Shown here in pieces: positions 43,975 through 54,568 of a stretch of DNA of 64,000 bases. The notes under the pieces are model-generated. The model was not told where the DNA came from and ran no database searches. It saw nothing but the letters and a program-made list of their open reading frames with translations. The translations under genes were made by a program, and so were the position numbers. How positions within the stretch are numbered: position 1 is the stretch's first letter; each line of letters opens with the position of its first letter. The stretch is from DASUAS01 sp963720765 (lineage in GTDB: Bacteria; Actinomycetota; Acidimicrobiia; IMCC26256; DASPTH01), in assembly GCA_963720765.1 (NCBI GenBank), contig CAVRGS010000013.1, forward strand, positions 496,001-560,000, given 5' to 3'.

Positions 43975-45282
43975 ATGACCGACGACCGGCGCTTCTGGCG
44001 CATCCTGTTGCTGATCGTGCTCGCCGCGCTGGCGCTGCGCGTCGGCTACGTGATGCTGGCCAAGCGATCTGAACCGCTGGTGGGCGATCAGCTCTACTAC
44101 AACGCGCAAGCGAACACGCTGGCGCGCGGTCACGGGTTCACCGATTTCCGCGACGGCACACAAACCGCCGAGCACCCGCCGCTCACCGCGCTCGCGCTCA
44201 CGCCGACGTCGTGGGTGATGGAGCAGTTCGACGAGGGCGGGAGCCACGTCCTCGCGCAGCGCCTCACCATGGCTGTGTTCGGCGCCGGGGTCGTGCTCGT
44301 CATCGGACTGTTGGGGCGCACCGTCGCCGGCTCGCGCGCCGGGTTGCTGGCGGCTGCGGTCGCTGCGCTGTACCCCAACCTCTGGATCAACGACGGGCTC
44401 GTGATGTCGGAGACGTTGGCCACGCTCGCCGTCGCACTCGCCATCCTCCTGAGCTACCGGTTCATCCGTGCGCCGAGGCCGGTCAACGCGGTGTGGGTGG
44501 GACTCGCAGTCGGCTTGGCGATGCTGGCGCGCGCCGAGCTCGGATTGCTGCTGCCCGTGATGGTCCTCCCGGTTGCGCTGTTCCTGAAGGAGCTGCCGTT
44601 CCTCCGGCAATTCGGGCTGTTCCTGGTCGCCTGCCTCGCCGCACTCGTCCTGGTGAGCCCGTGGCTGATCGCCAATCTCACCCGATTCGACCAGCCGGTC
44701 CTGTTCTCGACCAACGACGGGCTCACCATCTGCGGCGCCAACCTCGAGCGCACCTGGTACGGCGACGGCACCGGGCTGTGGGCGCTCGACTGCGCGGGGT
44801 TCCCCGTCCCCGAAGGTGACCGGTCGGTCGTCTCCAACGAGCTGCGCGCCGACGGCCTCCACTTCATCAAGGACCACCTCGGTCGGCTGCCGGTGGTGGT
44901 GGCGGTGCGGATCGGACGCGTCTGGAGTCTGTACGCACCCGGGCAGATGGCTTCGTACAACGTGAACGAGGGTCGCGACGAGGCGGTGTCCTGGGCGGGC
45001 TTCGTCACGTTCTGGTTGCTGATGCCGTGCGCCGTCGTCGGTGGCGTCGTGCTGCGCCGCCGCCGGATGCAGATCACACCCTTGGTCGCGCAGTTCGTCG
45101 TGGTCACGATCACCGCCGCCGCGATCTATGGGTTGGCGCGTTTCCGCACCCCGGCCGAAGTGAGCCTGGTCGTGCTGGCGGCGGTCGCGTTCGACCGGTG
45201 GCTCGGAGGTCGTGCCGAGCCGAGCGACGAGGACCCGGTCGACGCCCGCGGGCGACCCGCGGTGGTCGAAGCCCCGGCCTAG
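43975..45282 (+). CDS. GT39/ArnT-like membrane glycosyltransferase
   Basis: A 435-residue protein with about 10 membrane segments. The first external loop carries VGDQLYYNAQANTLARGHGF and the C-terminal part AIYGLARFRTPAEVSLVVLA. This is the PMT/ArnT layout, in which acidic residues of the first loop bind the polyprenyl-phosphate sugar. It lies 13 nt after the DUF2142 gene. The stop TAG is part of the -10 box of the next gene. The sugar donor is not identifiable. Confidence 0.82.
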   Translation: MTDDRRFWRILLLIVLAALALRVGYVMLAKRSEPLVGDQLYYNAQANTLARGHGFTDFRDGTQTAEHPPLTALALTPTSWVMEQFDEGGSHVLAQRLTMAVFGAGVVLVIGLLGRTVAGSRAGLLAAAVAALYPNLWINDGLVMSETLATLAVALAILLSYRFIRAPRPVNAVWVGLAVGLAMLARAELGLLLPVMVLPVALFLKELPFLRQFGLFLVACLAALVLVSPWLIANLTRFDQPVLFSTNDGLTICGANLERTWYGDGTGLWALDCAGFPVPEGDRSVVSNELRADGLHFIKDHLGRLPVVVAVRIGRVWSLYAPGQMASYNVNEGRDEAVSWAGFVTFWLLMPCAVVGGVVLRRRRMQITPLVAQFVVVTITAAAIYGLARFRTPAEVSLVVLAAVAFDRWLGGRAEPSDEDPVDARGRPAVVEAPA

Positions 45283-45285
45283 CAT
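45280..45285 (+). promoter_or_regulatory. -10 element TAGCAT for AftD-like gene 1
   Basis: TAGCAT begins in the stop codon of the preceding gene and ends 9 nt before the ATG at 45295. The same box at the same distance precedes the second AftD-like gene. Confidence 0.5.
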
Positions 45286-45294
45286 CGCCGCGAC

Positions 45295-48200
45295 ATGACG
45301 ACGACCGACGCGGTCGCGTCCGGCGTCGAGGCGCGTCGGTGGCGCGTCCTGGGCTACGCACTCCTGGCGCTCCTCGCCTACGTCCCGGTCCTGCTCACCA
45401 AACCGGGGAAGGTCGTCGCCGACACCAAGTCGTACCTCTACCTCGACCCCGGCCGACTGCTCCAGCGCGCCGCCTCGATGTGGGATCCCAACATCGGGAT
45501 GGGGACGGTCACCCACCAGAACATCGGCTACCTGTTCCCGATGGGCCCGTACTACTGGCTCATGCACGAGGTGGGCGTGCCGGCATGGGTGTCGCAGCGA
45601 CTGTGGCTGGGGTCGATCCTCTTCGCCGCCGCGCTCGGTGTGCTCTACCTCCTGCGCACGTTGCACGTGCGCGGTCCCGGCGTCGCCGTGGGCGCAGTGG
45701 TGTTCATGCTCACGCCGTACACGCTCGACTTCGCGGCGCGCCTCTCGGTGATCCTGCTGCCGTGGGCGGGGCTGCCGTGGATGCTGGCGCTCACGATCAA
45801 GGCGCTGCGCGCGCCCGACGGCAAGGAGGCGTGGCGCTACCCGGCGATCTTCGCCGTCGTCGTGCAGGTCGTCGGGGGAGTGAACGCGACCTCGCTGATC
45901 TTCGCCGGGATCGCGCCCGTGCTGTGGATCGTCTACGCCTGGGTCACCGGCGAGGTCCGCGCACGGCGCGCGCTGAAGGTGACGATGCGCATCGGCGCGC
46001 TCACGCTCGTCACCTCGCTCTGGTGGATCGCAGGTCTGTGGGCGCAGGGCGGGTACGGGCTCAACATCCTGAAGTACACCGAGACGCTCCAGGTCGTGAC
46101 GCTCTCGTCGTTGCCGAGCGAGGTGCTGCGCGGGCTCGGCTACTGGTTCTTCTACGGCATCGACCGCATCGGGCACTGGACCGACGGCAGCGTGCCCTAC
46201 ATGCAGAACCTCGCGCTGATCGGCGTGAGCTTCCTGCTCCCGCTCCTGGCGTTCGTGTCGGCAATGGTGGTGCGGTGGCGCCACCGCGCGTACTTCGTCG
46301 TGCTCGTCGTGGTCGGTGCCGCGGTCGCAGTCGGGTCGAACCCGTTCGACGACCCCAGTGCGCTGGGTGGGTTGTTCAAGTCGTTCGCCGAGACCTCGAG
46401 CTTCGGGCTCGCGCTCCGCAGCACGAGCCGGGCGGTGCCGCTCGTCGCGCTCGGCCTCGCGGTGCTGCTGGCCACCGGCGTGAACGCGGTCGCGGCGCGC
46501 TGGGCCGACCGTGGGCCGCAGTGGCGCGGGCGGTCCGTGCTCGCGCCTGCGGTTGCGGGTCTGGTGATCGTGCTCGCAATCGTGAACCTGCCCGCGCTGT
46601 GGACCGGCGACCTGTACACGCGGGACCTGACCCGCAACGAGGACATCCCGCAGTACTGGACCGATGCCATCGCCGCGCTCGACGCGCAACCGCACGACAC
46701 CCGCGTGCTCGAGATCCCAGGCTCCGACTTCGCCGCCTACCGCTGGGGCCAGACCGTCGATCCCATCACGCCTGGCCTCATGGATCGTCCCTACGTCGCG
46801 CGCGAGCTCGTGCCGTGGGGCTCCGCCGCGTCGGCCGACCTGCTCGACGCCTTCGACCGCCGGCTGCAGGAGGGCGTGCTCGACCCGTCGGCGATCGCGC
46901 CGGTGGCGCGCCTGATGAGCGCGGGCTCGATCCTCTACCGCGCCGACCTGCAGACCGACCGCTACGACCTCGCGCGCGCGGTGCCGGTGTGGCGGCTCCT
47001 CACCGAGCCGACGCCCGACGGCCTCTCGAAGGCGAAGGGCTACGGCACCAGCCTCGGGCCCCCGTTGCGCGTCGCCGCGCGATGACGAACTCCAGCTCGC
47101 GCTGCCGGCCGACGCCAAGGACCCGCCGCCGGTGAGCACCTTCCAGGTGGACGACACGCCGTCGATCGTGCGCAGCGCCGACGCCTCGAACCCCGTGATC
47201 GTCTCGGGCGACGGTGAGGGCGTGGTCGACCTCGCCAGCATCGGCGCGCTCGGCGGCAACGGGGTGCTCCTCTACAGCGCGAGCTACGCCGGCTGACCGC
47301 AAGGGGCTGCAGCAGGAGATCGCCGAGCCGCGGTCGGTGCTGGTCGTCACCGACTCCAACCGCAAGCGGGCGCGGCGCTGGACCGGCGTGCTCAACAACC
47401 TCGGTGCCACCGAGCGCGCCGACGAGACCCCGCTGGTCAAGGACGAGAACGACAACCAACTCGACGTGTTCCCGGACCAGACCACCGACGCGCAGACGGT
47501 GCTGCAGACACCTGGGGTCGCGGTGAGCACGAGTCGCTACGGCGATCCCGGCTTCTACCAACCCGAGTACCGCGGCTCGCGCGCGTTCGACGACGACGTC
47601 ACCACGTCGTGGCAGGTGGGTGCGCACGCCGCCGTGATCGGTGAGCGTCTCCGGCTCGACCTCGACCAGCCGATCACCACCGACCACGTGAACCTGGTCC
47701 AACCGCTGGTGGCGCCGAACCGCCGGTACGTGACCAAGGTCGACCTCTCGTTCGACGGCGGTGCGCCGATCACCGTCGATCTCGGCGACGTGTCGCGCAC
47801 GGCCGCCGGGCAGACGGTGACGTTCCCGCCTACGAAGTTCTCGCGGCTGGAGATGCGGATCGCCGACACCAACGTGGGCGACGAGCACACTGCGCCGTAC
47901 ACCAACAGCGTCGGATTCGCCGAGATCCGTCTGCAGGACGATGCGCCCGGCTCGGTGCCGGTGCGCGCCGACGAGATCGTGCGCATGCCGACCGACCTCG
48001 TCGACACCGCCGGTACCACGGCGGCTGACCGACCGCTCGTGTACCAGATGAGCCGGTCGCGCTCGGTGCTCGTGCCTCCCAGGTCCTCCTCTGACGAGGT
48101 CGCGCTGGTGCGCCGCTTCCGCGTCCCCGACGCCCGCACGTTCGGCCTGCGCGGCACCGCCCGGCTCGCCACCGACGCGCCCGACCAGGTGCTCGACGCG

Positions 48201-49754
48201 GTGCTCGGCATCCCCGATGCCGCGGCGGGCGGCATCACGGTCACCGCGTCGCAGCATCTCCCCGGTGACATCGCGTCGCGCGGGTCGTCGGCCTTCGACG
48301 GCGATCCGGCGACTGCGTGGAGCACCGCGTTCGGCGCGCCCGTCGGTCAGTGGGTCAACGTCACGACGGCCGCGCCCGTGACGTTCGACCATCTCGACCT
48401 CCAGGTGGTGGCCGACGGCAAGCACTCGGTCCCCACGCAGGTGCGGATCGACGCGGGCGGGGAGTCACGGACGGTGCAGATCCCCGCGATCTCCGACGGC
48501 AGGGTCGGCGACGCGTCGGTCTCGGTGCCGGTGTCGTTCGCGCCGCTCACCGGTTCCGACGTGCGCGTCACGGTGACCGGCGTGCGCGAGGTGAACACGC
48601 TCGACTACGCCGAACGCCAGCCGCGCACCATGCCGGTGGCGATCGCCGAGGTGGGACTCCCGGGGGTGCAGCGCGCCTCCATGCCCGCGCGGCTGCCGGC
48701 CCAGTGCCGCGACGATCTGCTCGCGCTCGACGGTACCGTCGTCCCCATGGCCCTCGACGGCTCGACTGCCGACGCGAGCGCCGGTCGCCCCGTCGACCTC
48801 GCTCCGTGTCCCGCCACCGCAGCGACCGGTGGCGTCGCCCTCGATCGCGGTGACCACACGGTGCGGTCGACGGACGGGAAGCAGACCGGCATCGACGTCG
48901 ACGGCATGGTCTTCGGTTCCGATGCCGGCGGGACGCGCATGGTGCTGGGCGCGCGCGGCGAGCTGCCCACCTCGGTGACGCAGGCGGCGACGACCGCCGG
49001 TGCACAGCCCCGCGTGAAGGTCACGAGCAAGGGCAGCTCGAAGATCGAGCTCACCGTCACCGGTGCCCGCAAGGGCACACCGTTCTGGTTGGTGCTCGGG
49101 CAGAGCCAGAACGCGGGATGGGAGGCGACGGTGGCCGGCACCGGGATCGGCGGGTCGGCCCTGGTCGACGGCTACGCCAACGGCTGGCGCGTCGATGCGC
49201 CATCGGGCACCTTCCACGTGACCCTCACGTGGACACCGCAGACCAAGGTGTGGATCGCGCTCGGGATCTCGGCGGTGGCGGTGCTGCTGTGCCTCGGGCT
49301 CGCGCTGCGTCGCCGGCGCGTTCCGCCGATGCCGGACGACGACGAGCCGCCCGCGTTCGCGAGCCCGTTGGTTGCCGGAGGATCACCACCGGGTCCACGC
49401 CGCGCCCTCGTCGGGGCACTGATCGTCGCAGCGGTCGGTGCGCTCCTCGCCAGCTGGTGGGTCGGCCTCGTTGCCGGTGCAGCGGTTGCGCTGGTCGCGC
49501 GGTGGCCGAAGGTGCGCGTGCTCGTGACCATCGGCGCGCCGCTCGCCCTCGCGTTGTGCGCGACGTACGTGATCGTGCAGCAACACCGGTACCACTACCC
49601 GGCCGACCTCGACTGGCCGCCGCAGTTCACCCGGATCAACGAGATCGCGTGGCTCGCGATCGTGTTGTTGTTCGCGGATGTCGTCATCGAACGGGTGCGC
49701 GGCCGCGGCTCCGCACTCCCCGCGCCCGACCCCGACGATCCGCCGTCTCGGTGA
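45295..49754 (+). CDS. AftD-like arabinofuranosyltransferase, copy 1 (two frameshifts)
   Basis: A protein of about 1,486 residues. The N-terminal 590 residues form a GT-C membrane domain (ALLALLAYVPVLLTKPGKVV-ADTKSYLYLDPGRLL, then MGPYYWLMHEVGVPAWVSQR). The large C-terminal part is extracytoplasmic with two discoidin-like carbohydrate-binding modules (SRAFDDDVTTSWQVG and SSAFDGDPATAWSTAFGAP) and ends with membrane helices. This is the DUF3367/AftD architecture. Extra bases near 47083 and 47291 split the coding region. AftD adds alpha-arabinofuranose to cell-wall polymer in mycobacteria; the acceptor here may differ. It is immediately followed by a methyltransferase gene. Confidence 0.82.
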
Positions 49755-50264
49755 ACGCGTCGCCGTGGGTCGAGCGCTTCGGGGTCCGGGTGCCGACACC
49801 AGGCCCGGTCCTCGACGTCGCCTGCGGCGGAGGCCGACACACGCGTTGGTTCGCCTCGCGCGGGCTATGACGTCGTCGCCGTCGACCGCGAGCTCGGCGG
49901 CGTCGCCGAGCTCGTTGCGGCGCCGAACGTCGAGTTGGTCGAAGCCGACCTGGAGGACGGTGGGCCGTTCCCGTTCGCGTCGCGCTCTTTCGGCGCGGTC
50001 GTCGTCACCAACTACCTCTGGCGCCCGATCCTCGATGCGATCGTGGACGCGGTCGCCGCTGGTGGGTGGTTGCTGTACGAGACGTTCGCGCTCGGCAACG
50101 AGCGGTTCGGGCGCCCGACGAACCCTGACTTCCTGCTCCGGCCCGGCGAGCTCGTCGAGCTGGCTCGGCGCCACGAGCTGACGGTCATGGCCGACCAGGA
50201 GCTCGAAGTCGACCTGCCCCGGCCCGCGGTGCTGCAACGGATCGCGGCGGTTCGACCCGGCTGA
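49751..50264 (+). CDS. SAM-dependent methyltransferase (one frameshift)
   Basis: A class I methyltransferase of about 170 residues. Motif I is GPVLDVACGGGRHTRW. After an extra G near 49863 (GCGCGGGC) the frame continues YDVVAVDRELGGVAELVAAP, and motif IV is FGAVVVTNYLWRP. Some tellurite-resistance TehB-like and small-metabolite methyltransferases share this layout. The GTG overlaps the AftD-like stop (GTGA), so expression is coupled. The substrate is unknown. Confidence 0.78.
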
Positions 50265-50268
50265 CCGG

Positions 50269-53200
50269 TCAGTCCGTACTCCACCACCAGCCCGCGACGA
50301 GGTCGCCGAGCAACAGCCCGATCGCCACCCACCCGAGCTCGGGGGCGTCGACGAGGGCTCCGAGCGCGAGCGCCGCCGGCGCGCCGACGGCGAACAGCAG
50401 GCGGCCACGGGTGAGCCGCGACGACGCGAACGTCGCCACCGCCACCAGCGCACCGATCCACCAGCGCGACACGAGTGCGCTCGCGAGCCCGGCCACCACC
50501 GCCGCACCGGCAGCCGCCGCCACGGTCGGCCGTGCGCCTGCAAACGCACTCGGCGATGACCACGTCGGTGCGTCGGACAGCTCGGGTCCGTCCGTGACGA
50601 GCGGCCGCCGGCCGCGCCAGAACACGAGCACGAGACAGACGAGAGCCGCGAGCGCCGAGAGCCCGAGCCCGACCCACACCAGGCGCTGCGGTGTCCACCG
50701 GAGGACGACGTCCAAGGTGCCGGCCTTCCCCGGACGGACCAGCCAGCCGTTGGCAAAGCCGTTCACCAGCGTCGACGAACCGAGGTCGTGGCCGGCCGCC
50801 GTGGCCTCCCAGCCCGAGTTCTGGCTCTGGCCGAGCACGAGCCAGAACGGCGTGCCGTCGGTGTGCACCTGCAAGTGGAACGAGTCGGGGGTGCTGTCGA
50901 CGACGTCGACCGTCGCTCCCGACGTGCGCAGGCGCGCCCCGGCGGGTGTCACCGGCGTCGGCTCGCCGGAGGTGTCGGACGACAGCACCACGCGATCCAG
51001 GTTCCAGGCGGTGGTGAGGCCCTCGCTGGTCACGAGCGTGTTGCTTCCCGCGGGGAGCGCCAGTGACGGGTCACACGCGACGACGTCGAGCCCGCGGCGG
51101 GCATCGTCGCTCGCACCCCGGATCGCGACCGGGAACGGTTGCCCGTCCACCTGCACGAGATCGCTGCGGCATCCGGAGTCGATCTCGCGGTGGCGCAGCG
51201 GGTCGGGGCACCCCGGCGATCGCGGCTTCGGAGACCGACACCGGCAGCAGGACCGGATTTGACTGCGCATCGGGGACGGTGATCTTCGGGTCGATGTCGT
51301 CGACCCGCAGCTGCAGGTTGCTCGTGGTCACCGAGTCGAACCGGAGCTCCACCGTCTCGCTCGTGCCGAGCGCACCGCGCGTGATCGTCGGCAGCTGCAG
51401 GGTGCGCACGGGCGCGCCGTCGGCGAGCAACGTCACCTTGGTGGGCACCGAGTGCTCGCGATCGGCGACGACGGTCAGATCGAGGTGATCGAACGTGACG
51501 GGTGCCGGCGTGGACGCGCCGATCCACTGACCGACCGCGCTCCCGAGCCCGGACGTCCACGCAGTGTCGGGATCGCCGTCGAACGCACGCGACGCGTGCG
51601 CGTCGGCGTCGCCGTAGAGGTGGCTCGACGACGTGTACTGGGTCCCGGGTGCGGTCGTGCCCAGCGCGGTGTCGATCGCGGGGTCGGTTGCGTTGGGCTC
51701 GACGCGGGCGGTGCCCGAGAGGAGGTACGACCGGGCGTCAGGGAGGACGAAGCGCCGGTCGAGGTGCAGCTCCTCGTCGAGACGTCCCGCGGGGTCGTTG
51801 CGCAGGCGGGCGAGCACGACGTCGAGGCGGTGGCCGGTGGCGGCCGTGCCCGCGCGTTCGGTGAGATCGAGGGGGAGCCGCACGGTCTCGCCGACCCGCG
51901 TGTCGCCGAACTCCACTTCGGAGAAGCCGATCCCGTTGCGCGAGTTCGCCGACGGCACGTCGACGGAGTCGATGGTGACGGCGAGGACCTTGGCCGTGCG
52001 GCTCGGGAACGAGATCGTCTGGCCCTCGGGTGCGAACGACGACGCGTCGAGCGTCGCGGTGACCGGGTCGCCCTGGTCGAAGTGCAGCGTGATGCCGGCG
52101 ATCGAACGCCCTCCCCCGGGGATCGGGGCCTGGTGCAGGGTCACGTGGTCAACGGTCTGCTCGGCCTCGGAGTGGATGGTCAGCTGTTGGCCGACGACGT
52201 CGGAGCCGCTGACGAGCCACGAGGTCTGCGGGATGCCGTCGACGGCCTTCACCGGTCGGTCGGTGGGTGTCACGTACCCGGTGGCGTCGACGGTGCCGCC
52301 GTGCTGCTCGACGATCGTGCGTGTGGTGTCGCCCGACTGCGGGAACGGATCGAGTCGGAACTCCGCGCTCGACGAGTCCTGGCCGGCACGCTCGGTGTAG
52401 CCGTTGTTGTCGCGGACGCCGGCGAAGAACTGCTGGTTGCGGCGGCGGTTCGAGTCGGTCAGCACGAGGTCGGCGTCACGTCGGAGCTGCTGTCGGAGCT
52501 GCTTCGCGCTCAACGCGCCGGTCTCGAGCACCAGCGCGCGCCCGTCGACGATGCCCGCGGCTGCCGCGTCGACGATTCCTTCGCCGTCACCCGAGAGCAG
52601 CACGGGCTGGTCGGCGGGCGCGGAGTGCACGATCGGCACTGCGTCGCGCACGCCGAACAGTGCTACCGGCGGCGGGTTCGCGGCCGACGCCGCCGTCGCC
52701 AGCTCGTGGTTGTCGATCGCGGGCACGTCGCTCGACGCGCGGTTCGGTGTGCGCGGTCCGAAGCCCACGGGATCGTCGAGGCCGGCCGGCACCGGGTCGG
52801 TGAGCACGTGCCACAGTTCGCGGGGCGCGGTGTGTCGAAGCGCTCGTACTCGAGGTCGGACCGCAGCACGACGGTGCCGATGCCGGTGAGGCGCGCGTAC
52901 GACGCCAACGCGGCGGGTTCGAAGGTGTCGTCCTGCAGGCGGTGGTCGAGCGCGACCAGGAGGTTCACCGACGCGGCCGAACCCGACGGCAGTGTCTCGC
53001 GCGCGACGTACGGACGGTCCGTGAGGCCGGGGGTCAGCGGCTCGATCAGGTCACCCCATCGGTAGGCGGTGAAGTCGCTGCCGGGGACCTCCAGGATGCG
53101 GGTCGCGTCGCCCTGCGCCGAGAGCGCAGCGACCGCGTCCTTCCAGTACTGCGGCACGTCCTCGGGCCGGTCGACGTGCCGGGAGAGGTAGCCGTTGGCC

Positions 53201-54486
53201 CACACCGGGATGAACGCCGCGGCCACGAGCACGCCCACGACGATCGGTGCGACCGCGGCGCCGAACCGCACCCGCGCGAGCTTCGGCGCCAGGGCGGCGA
53301 CGCCCGCGGCGACGAGTCCGGCGAGCCCCAGGACGAGGAGCGGCACCGCGCGGGGTGTGTTGCGCAGCGCGAGGCCGGCGGCGGTACCGGAGAACCACTT
53401 GAACAGCGCGCCGTACGGGCTCGGATGGTCGTAAGGCCATGCCCCGATCGACACGACCGCACCCACGACGACCAACAGGACGAAGAACGCTCGGTGGCGC
53501 CACCGCGTGATCGCGGCGAGCGCGAGGGCGACGACGGGCACCGCCCAGCTCGCGAACATCGTCGCGACGTCGTGCGCGTACGACGATGCCTGGTCGATGG
53601 AGAATCCCAGCCGGTCGTGTCCGTAGAAGTACCAGTTGCCGATCCCGCGCAGGACGTCGGTGGGATCGGAGTCGGCCGCCACCGTGCGGAGCGATTCGGT
53701 GAGTTGCAAGATCGGGAGCCCGAAGGTGCCCTGCGTCCGCAACGCGACGATCCACCAGAGCGAGACGCCGATCGTGAGCACCGCGATGCGCACGACGGCG
53801 CGCACGACGTCGACGAATGCGTCGCGTCCGCGACAGGCGTCGATCGCGAGCCAGAGCGCGGGACCGATGCACACGAACACCAGGGAGCTCGCGTTCACGC
53901 TGCCGATGGTGAGGATGACCAACGCGAACAGTGCCGGGTCGCGCCAGCCGCCGCGCCGCACCGACCGCATGGTCAGACCGACCAGCCACGGCAGCCCGGC
54001 CCACGCGAGCAGCAACACGGAGATGCGGGCCGTGAACGCCAGCTGGTACGGCGTGAGCATGTAGACGAGCGCACCCGCGATGGCGCCACTGCGGCGTACG
54101 CCCAGCATGCGGAACAACCAGCGGGCCCCGAGCGCGGCGGCGAGCGAGATGGTGCCCAACCAGAACCGCTGTGCCACCCAGGTGGGGACGCCGAGGTGCT
54201 CGGTGACCCAGAAGTAGGGCCCCATCGGGAACAGGTAGCCGATGATCTGGTGTGACACCGTCCCGAACCCGATGTGGGGGTCCCAGAGGTACGGCGCACG
54301 CTGCAGCAGGCGATCGGGGTCGAGGTAGAGGTACTGCTTGGTGTCGGCAGAGACCCGACCCGCTGACGAGAGCAGGAAGGGCACGTACGCGAGGAGCGCG
54401 AAGCCGAGCAGCTCGAGCCGCCCGTGCCGCTCCCGTCGATGACCCGCGCCGAGCGTGGGTGGCGAGGGTCGTTCGGCCACCTGCAT
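50269..54486 (-). CDS. AftD-like arabinofuranosyltransferase, copy 2 (two frameshifts)
   Basis: A protein of about 1,405 residues and a paralog of the preceding large gene, on the opposite strand. The membrane domain is LLGFALLAYVPFLLSSAGRV-SADTKQYLYLDPDRLLQ and MGPYFWVTEHLGVPTWVAQR. The discoidin parts are DRPVKAVDGIPQTSWLVSG and SRAFDGDPDTAWTSGLG. The identical block GTPFWLVLGQSQN occurs in both copies. A missing C in a C run near 52830 and an extra G near 51215 break the frame. The ATG at 54486 lies 9 nt from a TAGCAT box, as in copy 1. The two copies probably modify the same or a related envelope polysaccharide. Confidence 0.82.
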
Positions 54487-54495
54487 GAAGCCCGG

Positions 54496-54561
54496 ATGCT
54501 ACGTCTCGCCGCGGAGACGACGGCGGCGCGATCCGGGGTCGCGACAGGTCGCCGGTACACT
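54496..54561. promoter_or_regulatory. Divergent promoters: AftD-like copy 2 and GT-C gene
   Basis: On the minus strand TAGCAT (54496-54501) is 9 nt from the ATG at 54486. On the plus strand TACACT (54556-54561) is 7 nt from the GTG at 54569. Both fit leaderless starts. Confidence 0.5.
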
Positions 54562-54568
54562 CGAAGCG

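Noticed and set aside
43942..47259. A minus-strand open frame of 1,105 codons opposite the GT39 and AftD-like genes
   Set aside because: It shows low-complexity His/Arg/Asp composition and no domains, while the plus-strand genes are clearly real.
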